Assembly: GCA_015680685.1 (NCBI GenBank)
Contig: MNCI01010753.1
Coordinates: 458,874 to 522,873 of the forward strand
Length of the DNA stretch: 64,000 bases
Direction of reading: 5' to 3'
DNA from: Gnetum montanum
Taxonomy: Eukaryota > Streptophyta > Gnetopsida > Gnetales > Gnetaceae
Made by a program: the position numbers and the translations under genes. Positions within the stretch are counted from its first letter, which is position 1. Each line of letters begins with the position of its first letter. Positions 58,621 through 64,000 of the stretch are shown in pieces. The notes under the pieces are model-generated. The model made no database searches and was not told where the DNA came from. It saw only the letters and a list, made by a program, of their open reading frames with translations.

Positions 58621-61190
58621 AAGTGTGAGTATTAAAACATTATTGCCTTTTGGAGAACAATCAATATCTTGTGGTACCTCTAATATTGAGTATGGATCTA
58701 CCTTAAATACCAAAGACCTTCCAATCCATACACTTTACCCTCAATTAGATGACACCCTAGAAGAATTCTACAATCACATTTATCCCAAAAGATCTACACA
58801 TAATCTAGGAAGAATTCTCTACAAGGTCAGTCTTAAAACTCCCAAGTAGATAGAGACTAATCCATTTCATTCCCTTGAACATGGTAAGTCAAGTCACAGA
58901 AGGATTCTTCCACCAATCAGAAATCCTTCTGATGTAATACTTGCACATAGATCTTTTGCTTCACCTAACTCTTTAGAACCTCCTGAAGAAGACTTTGAAG
59001 TTAGATTAAGATGAATCTTCAAAGAATTAGGGATTACATATGATGTGAATAAGATTCTAGGTAGAACACCACAACATACTCCTAAAGTAGAGATTTCAGA
59101 AATCCTAGAGACCCCTGATTCACAAGATAAGGGTAAACAATTCCAAAGAGAAATAGACACTCCTAAAACATTAGCAGATTCTTTTGAATCTGAATTTGAA
59201 AAATTAGAATCATGTCCTCACACAGCCATAGTTAAGTATGATCATCAATAGCATTGCATTGAGTGTGATTCTCTTCTAAAAATAGGGATGGATACTGAAG
59301 AAAAAACTTTTGAAGCAAACACCTCTACTACTAAAGAATTCAAATCGAAAATAGAACAGGCTTATTAGCTTTTCCAAAAATTATCTATAGATCCTTCTCC
59401 AGATACAATTAGACTCCAAAATTTGGATAATAGTAGACTTAGTACTATCATAGGAGAACTGTACACAAATCATCAAAATTTCTCTAAGACACATGAAAAA
59501 ATGAAAAAAATTACAAAAAAATTGGGAAATTAGAAAAGAAATGGGTTACAAAACAAACGACTTCAAGGATCCTCTCCTAATCCTACATACAATATACCTG
59601 AGTATGGAAAAAATGTAGATTCCCCAAGTTCACAGCAAAGAACTTACAAACTAAGGCATATGAAAGAACAAAAATAGAAATCAAGGATTAATGCAAATGT
59701 AGAATCTTCCATGGTAGTCAATTCAAACAATAACAAAACTTGACTAGATTTGGAAGAAGAAAATTTAGTAAAAAATCCTAAAATCTATACGCAAGCACTA
59801 GAAGAATACCAAAGGATTTCAACAAGGCTAATTAGTAAATAAGACCCAAAGTTTAATATGGATAAATGCTCATTTGTTGAAAGAAAAGCCATTATCAACA
59901 GAATCACAGGATTTATCGATAGATAGTTTTTTCTTGATAAAAAGATAGTAAAGCATGTCATACAAAACTACACATTTAATGTTGTAGGAAACTTGCATAG
60001 ACAGTGGAACCAGATTAACACATACATAAAACAAAAGTTACTATTAGGACCGTCAATCTTGTTTCTTAATACTATTATGAAAGAGTTTTTAGGAAATAAA
60101 GATAACTATATAGAGTTGTGTAGAGAAATGTATTTTGCAGCTAGATTACATAAAATTCAGGATATCCATCCTTTCCTAGATTAGATGGAAGATTGATATT
60201 ATAGGGGTAAATTGACACATGATAGAATTGCAAAAGAACATCTTTTAGGAGTTTTACCTTCATCCTTTAATGAGAAATACCAACAAGAAATAAAGTATTG
60301 AAATAGGAATTTAGATGACATGAGTTTTAGTTACATTAGATAACTTATAGAAGATGTCAATCGAGAACTCTATCATGGTATCACTGCCCAATCAGTTATG
60401 AAACAAATTAATTATAAATTAGGTAAATATTTTTGTAAAAGTATTTGTCCAAAAGACTAGTGGAAGTTCCAAAAATGGAATGATAAAGAAAAGACTTCCT
60501 ATTTTTCAAAGTATCAACATAGGTCTTATAGACCTAAGAGATCTTTTAAAAGACATAATGCTTGTAAACAAAAACCTTTGGCACAACATTCTTACCGTTT
60601 CAAGGGTATGTTCAAATGACAAAAGCAAAAACTTCCAAAAGGAAACATTAAATATTTTTTGTGCTAGGGCAACCACCTAGCTCATAACTGCCCTTAGAAA
60701 GAAAAATGTTCAAGATAGGTAAATTTTATTGAACATTATAATTTGTCTGAACAATATTATGATTTTACATTGGAACCAACTATAGCATTTGAACCTAGAG
60801 ACATTTGCATCAAATCTGATGAATACTCCAATTATACTATTAGTGATCCATAACCTTATTTTTTTGATGGGGAAAGAGGAGATACTACTAGTGATTACTT
60901 TGACATAGTATATTTCCATATGAATCATAGACACAGCCGACACCCTTGGCGCACAGACATCAAAAGAACTAGATCTTTGAGATCTTCACAATTTAGCACT
61001 ATTTTTGAACTAGTAGAACCTCAAGAAGAAAACCCTCTTGACACTAGCTGCATTGATCTTGTAGAAAGAGATCACACCTATAAGATCATAAAACAACAAC
61101 TACATAAATTAGAAGACTAATTAGTTGAACAATTCATAAATGACATAAATAAAATTGTCACTAAAAAGAAAGATAAAAAGCAAACATAAA
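58620..61190 (+). pseudogene. Pararetrovirus coat-protein region with degenerate zinc knuckle
   Basis: One frame continues for over 800 codons with scattered stops. A charged, low-complexity N-terminal part (58625-59700) is followed by the capsid core (about 59850-60400), with segments such as MYFAARLHKIQDIHPFLD and DRIAKEHLLGVLPSSF. A strongly basic stretch (60500-60600) leads to a nucleic-acid-binding knuckle at 60653-60691. There the first Cys position is Tyr, a stop follows the second Cys, one residue is missing, and the His and final Cys remain. An acidic C-terminal part runs to about 61120. About 20 internal stops occur. Confidence 0.65.
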
Positions 61191-61479
61191 GAGCTAGAAG
61201 AACAAAGGTATTTCATTGAAGAACAATGGTTCAAGTATCCTGACTCTCAACCTCAGGAAAGAGCCTACAAAGCAAAGTAAATTAGAAGAATATAATAGTG
61301 AGCATGAGACAAATCCTGACAAAGCTCCATTATTAGATGAATCTTTGATGAGAATACAATGAATATCTCAATTACAAAGATTTATACAATGTGCATTAGA
61401 TGAAATCGCCTAATTGGATAAAATATAAGAAAGCTTCCAAAGGCAATAGTATCAAGAAGAATTTCAAGCTATGCCTATT

Positions 61480-61860
61480 AATATGATTAATAACAATAGA
61501 AAAACCACGTTACCCATTTGTACATTTACAATAAAGTTAGATGGTTATAAGCCTTACCCAGTAGATGCTCTAATAGTGGTGCAAAAGTTTCATTAGCCAG
61601 ATGGAATATAATCCTATCTCACTTTTGGAAAAGAAAAGAAAAAACATATGTTATCTTCAATACCCAAAATGTACCTATGGAATTCAAGGCCACAATCCTT
61701 GTAAAATCTCATGAGGGCCAAATTCTTAAATTAGAGGTTTGCCACTGTGATATAAGATCTTGATCTCTTAATAGACACTAATAATTTAGAAGCATTAAAA
61801 CCTTACACACTAGGTAGAAGTTATGTTCTATTAGAAAATAGTAAATTCTATAAATGAAGC
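61480..61860 (+). pseudogene. Pararetrovirus aspartic-protease region, active site lost
   Basis: Between the coat region and reverse transcriptase, a frame with KLDGYKPYPVDALI sits where the protease's D-T-G motif would be, but that motif is not present. Further on, segments such as EFKATILVKSHEGQILKLEV resemble the strands leading to the C-terminal part of the protease. Frame changes occur at about 61600 and 61760. The assignment rests on position and weak similarity. Confidence 0.4.
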
Positions 61861-62029
61861 TCTTATAAAACTAGGTTTCAAAAAGACGTAGAACCTAAGC
61901 TTGGAAAAAAACAATGGGTAGTCAACAATGTAGAAACGCTCAAAGACCAATTTGAACAAATTCAAATATGATTACTTGAATTAGCTAATGAGGATCCTAC
62001 TAACTTTAGAAACAAAAAAGAGCACTGGT

Positions 62030-62960
62030 GTAGTATTGATTTAAAAGATAGCATCAAAATTAAATCAAACGCTCATCATATAGGAATGCCTCCATCTTTA
62101 AAGAAGGAATGCAATAAGAAAATCTAAACATTGCTAGACAAAAAACTAATACAACATAACACTAGCATGTTTTCTTATGTAGCATTATATGTTAACAAAC
62201 GAGCTGAATAGGTGCGAGGAAAAAAGAGACTTGTAGTCAATTATAAGCCTCTTAATGATCTAATTAAACTAGCACAATATCCCATGCTAAACAAAGAAGA
62301 CCTCTTCCAAAGGCTGCTACATACTAATGTATATTCAAAGTTTGATCTAACTCTAGTTTTTAGTAGATACAGGTCAATACATAGGATAGATGGAAGACAG
62401 CCTTCACTATTGCAAGTGGTCTTTATGAATGGATTGTCATACCATTTAGTATCAAAACAACACTATCTATATTTCAACGATGCATGGATGGGATCTTTGG
62501 ACAATATCCCTTCATGATGGTATACATCAACAATATTCTAGTAATGAGTAAAAATCCTAAACAACACCTAGAACATTTAGAAATTTTTCAAAAGGTCATT
62601 GATGAAAATGAATTAGTACTATGACCTACAAAAATGCAAATTGCAAAAGATAGCATTGAATTTCTAGGACTACAAGTAACCCAAGGAATCATAGCCATTC
62701 AGGACCACATACTTGAGTCTATAATGGATTTCCCTAATGAACTCAAAGATATGACTCAACTCTAATGATTTTTAGCATGCATTAATTATGTGTTAGGTTT
62801 CTATAAACATCTTGCTCGAGATAGAAAACCTTTAAATGAGAAACTAGGTTTGAATTTGACCCCATGGTCTTTAGAACATGCACAAATTGTCTCACATATT
62901 AAACAACAATGTTCTAATTTTTCAAAACTCCAACTTCCCTCAAATGGAAGACTTATTATA
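62030..62960 (+). pseudogene. Pararetrovirus reverse transcriptase domain
   Basis: After a weak start (62040-62210), the open frame 62212-62517 shows KKRLVVNYKPLND, LNKEDLFQRLL and VYSKFDLTL, matching the fingers and palm motifs of caulimovirid reverse transcriptases. A frame change near 62490 precedes the catalytic box at 62523-62534, which reads YINN instead of YxDD. Both metal-binding aspartates are thus asparagine, through G-to-A changes. Next come DSIEFLGLQVTQGII (the 'FLG' motif) and the connection region with CINYVLGFYKHLARDRKPL. It is non-functional. Confidence 0.8.
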
Positions 62961-63328
62961 TAGACAGATGCATCATATGAGTTTTTTGGTGCAACCCTAA
63001 AAGAGAAAAAGTAGAACATGGTAAGAATTTGCAGATATGCTTCAAGAAAATTCAATGAATCCTAGAAAATTATCATAGCACCCATAAAGGGCTCCTAGCT
63101 ATAGTAAAAGGTATAGAGAAATTTAGATTATTTCTCTAGAATATGCATTTTATTATTTATAGTGATTTAGAACCATTTGACAAATATCTTAGCACTAGAT
63201 CTCTAAACAAGGTAGCTCACACTTGTCTAATCCGATGGGCTTTATACCTTGCAAACTTTGATTTTACTACTAAATACATAGACGGTAAGAAAAATAGTTT
63301 AGCAGATTTCTTAACTAGGGAATTTTAA
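62940..63328 (+). pseudogene. Pararetrovirus RNase H domain
   Basis: It begins with TDASYEFFGATL (first catalytic Asp kept). A frame change near 63065 follows, and the second part is open at 63143-63328: FIIYSDLEPF, LIRWALYLANFDFTTKYIDG and the hallmark ending LADFLTREF. The glutamate box between them reads THKGLLAI, so the catalytic Glu appears lost. The enzyme would degrade the RNA strand during reverse transcription. Confidence 0.8.
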
Positions 63329-63812
63329 ATTTCTACTTAAATATGTATGATACTACTAAATAAATTATATTTTTATGTTACAGATATTTTAGAAGAAGAA
63401 GGATGGGTTCTTAGATCTTCTTGGCTTATTTGATCCTATAGATTTAGGGAGTCTTATATGTTAGTTCTAGAATAAGAGCAGATCAGAACATCTCACATGG
63501 ACACCTTCTATGGTTTTCTCATGGTTTTGATAAGATCAAGCTCCATCTTTAAGGTTCAAAAAAAGAACCTGGTTCTATGCCTTCAAGGTTTTTTCAAATC
63601 CCTACTTCTACTTTTGTGGAACTACGTCAACTCAATTTTAGTTGTTAGACACCATCCCATCTCCTAAATTGGCCATATTACTAACCAAGCTCTTATCATG
63701 TTTTCAAAATTGATATTAATCCTTGGGTTGGTTCCTACCTAAATGAAATTTTTCGGACCTGGTGGAAAAAATTTGGTCATCCTCCTCAAACTTACCTTGA
63801 TTCCTATCCTTG
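63329..63812 (+). pseudogene. Conserved-looking stretch downstream of RNase H
   Basis: From about 63500 to 63805 one plus-strand frame has only three stops. It contains SRFFQIPTSTFVELRQLNFS, INPWVGSYLNEIF and RTWWKKFGHPPQTYLDSYPW. The W-rich pattern looks like protein, not random AT-rich DNA. Position suggests a C-terminal extension of the viral polyprotein or a downstream viral gene. I do not recognise it with certainty. Confidence 0.4.
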
Positions 63813-63813
63813 G

Positions 63814-64000
63814 TGATGAGCATCACAGTGTTGCATCGATAGGGCCACATCGACATAGCATTTGCTACATCTACAAGGCATCATCGATGTAGCCCTATAA
63901 TAAAAAGTATAAATACGAGCTCATAGTTATGTTTATGGGAAGTCAAATAATAGTAGTAGCCAAACCCTTGCAATTTTTACATTCAAAAGTTAGAATATTT
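63814..64000 (+). repeat. Start of LTR G (TGATGA family), cut by the window end
   Basis: It begins TGATGAGCATC at 63814. A TATA box TATAAATACGAG (about 63909-63920) is followed by 'agccaaacccttgcaatttttacattc', which matches LTR A ('agccaaaatcttgcagtttttccattcc'). In U3 it carries CATCGAT/GCATCGAT-type repeats in place of GATATCG. It interrupts the pararetrovirus tail. Confidence 0.65.

Larger units (their letters stand above)
57900..63812 (+). mobile_element. Endogenous pararetrovirus (Caulimoviridae-like), degenerate
   Basis: Domains follow the order movement protein, coat protein with zinc knuckle, protease region, reverse transcriptase, RNase H and a further conserved stretch, all on the plus strand. 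This is the layout of petuvirus- and florendovirus-type genomes with one large polyprotein. There is no integrase. The frame changes at least five times and there are dozens of in-frame stops, so it is a dead insertion. The right end is cut by LTR G at 63814. The genus cannot be settled by eye. Confidence 0.8.

Noticed and set aside
58894-59160. Minus-strand 88-codon frame
   Set aside because: It is antisense to the coat-protein region, with no motif of its own.
1-64000. tRNA, rRNA or riboswitch genes
   Set aside because: No cloverleaf-like segment with matching A and B boxes and no rRNA core sequence was seen; only primer-site motifs complementary to tRNA ends are present.

Overview
This window looks like repeat-dominated nuclear DNA of a land plant, most likely a seed plant with a large genome. 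I see no intact cellular gene, tRNA or rRNA. Several things point to a plant: Athila/Tat-like Ty3 LTR retrotransposons with tRNA-Asp-type primer sites, a pentatricopeptide-repeat (PPR) gene fragment, plant-type LINE pieces, and an endogenous caulimovirid (plant pararetrovirus). A 586-bp run of N and two single Ns show it is a draft scaffold. Almost every reading frame is broken by stops and frameshifts, so most content is old.

One retrotransposon family, called here the TGATGA family after its LTR ends (TGATGA...TCATCA), dominates. Copies: A (+, 138-4501), B (-, 22966-29387), C (-, 39812-48508), D (+, about 48514-54382), F (-, about 54650-56630, partial) and G (+, starts at 63814 and leaves the window). 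A-D carry a gag gene but no recognisable protease, reverse transcriptase or integrase, so the family looks non-autonomous and gag-only. B, C and D share a conserved non-coding block 3' of gag with an internal copy of the polypurine motif. C alone also carries a second gene that resembles the plant transposon-protein/Athila-type ORF followed by coiled coils. Target-site duplications are visible for B (GGAGT) and C (CACAC), and nearly so for A (AGTTG/AATTG).

Layout. 1-8574: A nested in an older minus-strand Ty3 element E (gag, LTR 7475-8574). About 8960-9970 and 19740-20675: two related LTR-like repeats in opposite orientation. Between them lie a PPR fragment (10640-10960) and an unusual 4.7-kb element (11232-15951) with about 220-bp inverted ends, a perfect 5-bp duplication (ATCAC) and internally repeated modules. 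16.2-17.4 kb holds gene-like remnants and 18.8-19.56 kb a degenerate short-repeat field. About 21.4-31.6 kb: a decayed multi-exon plus-strand gene split by B. About 31.9-35.7 kb: gag-protease remnant H (-). About 36.7-38 kb: a primer-binding site of initiator tRNA-Met type beside an LTR candidate. 38.0-39.8 kb: 5' half of a LINE. C and D follow, then F, then a LINE 3' zinc-finger fragment at 56.8 kb.

57.9-63.8 kb is a degenerate pararetrovirus in genome order movement protein, coat protein, protease region, reverse transcriptase, RNase H and a downstream conserved stretch. It is disabled by many stops, frameshifts and lost catalytic residues. Nothing in the window appears to work as a set of cooperating host genes. 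The story is one of nested insertions, a non-autonomous family that probably depended on enzymes from elsewhere, and decay.
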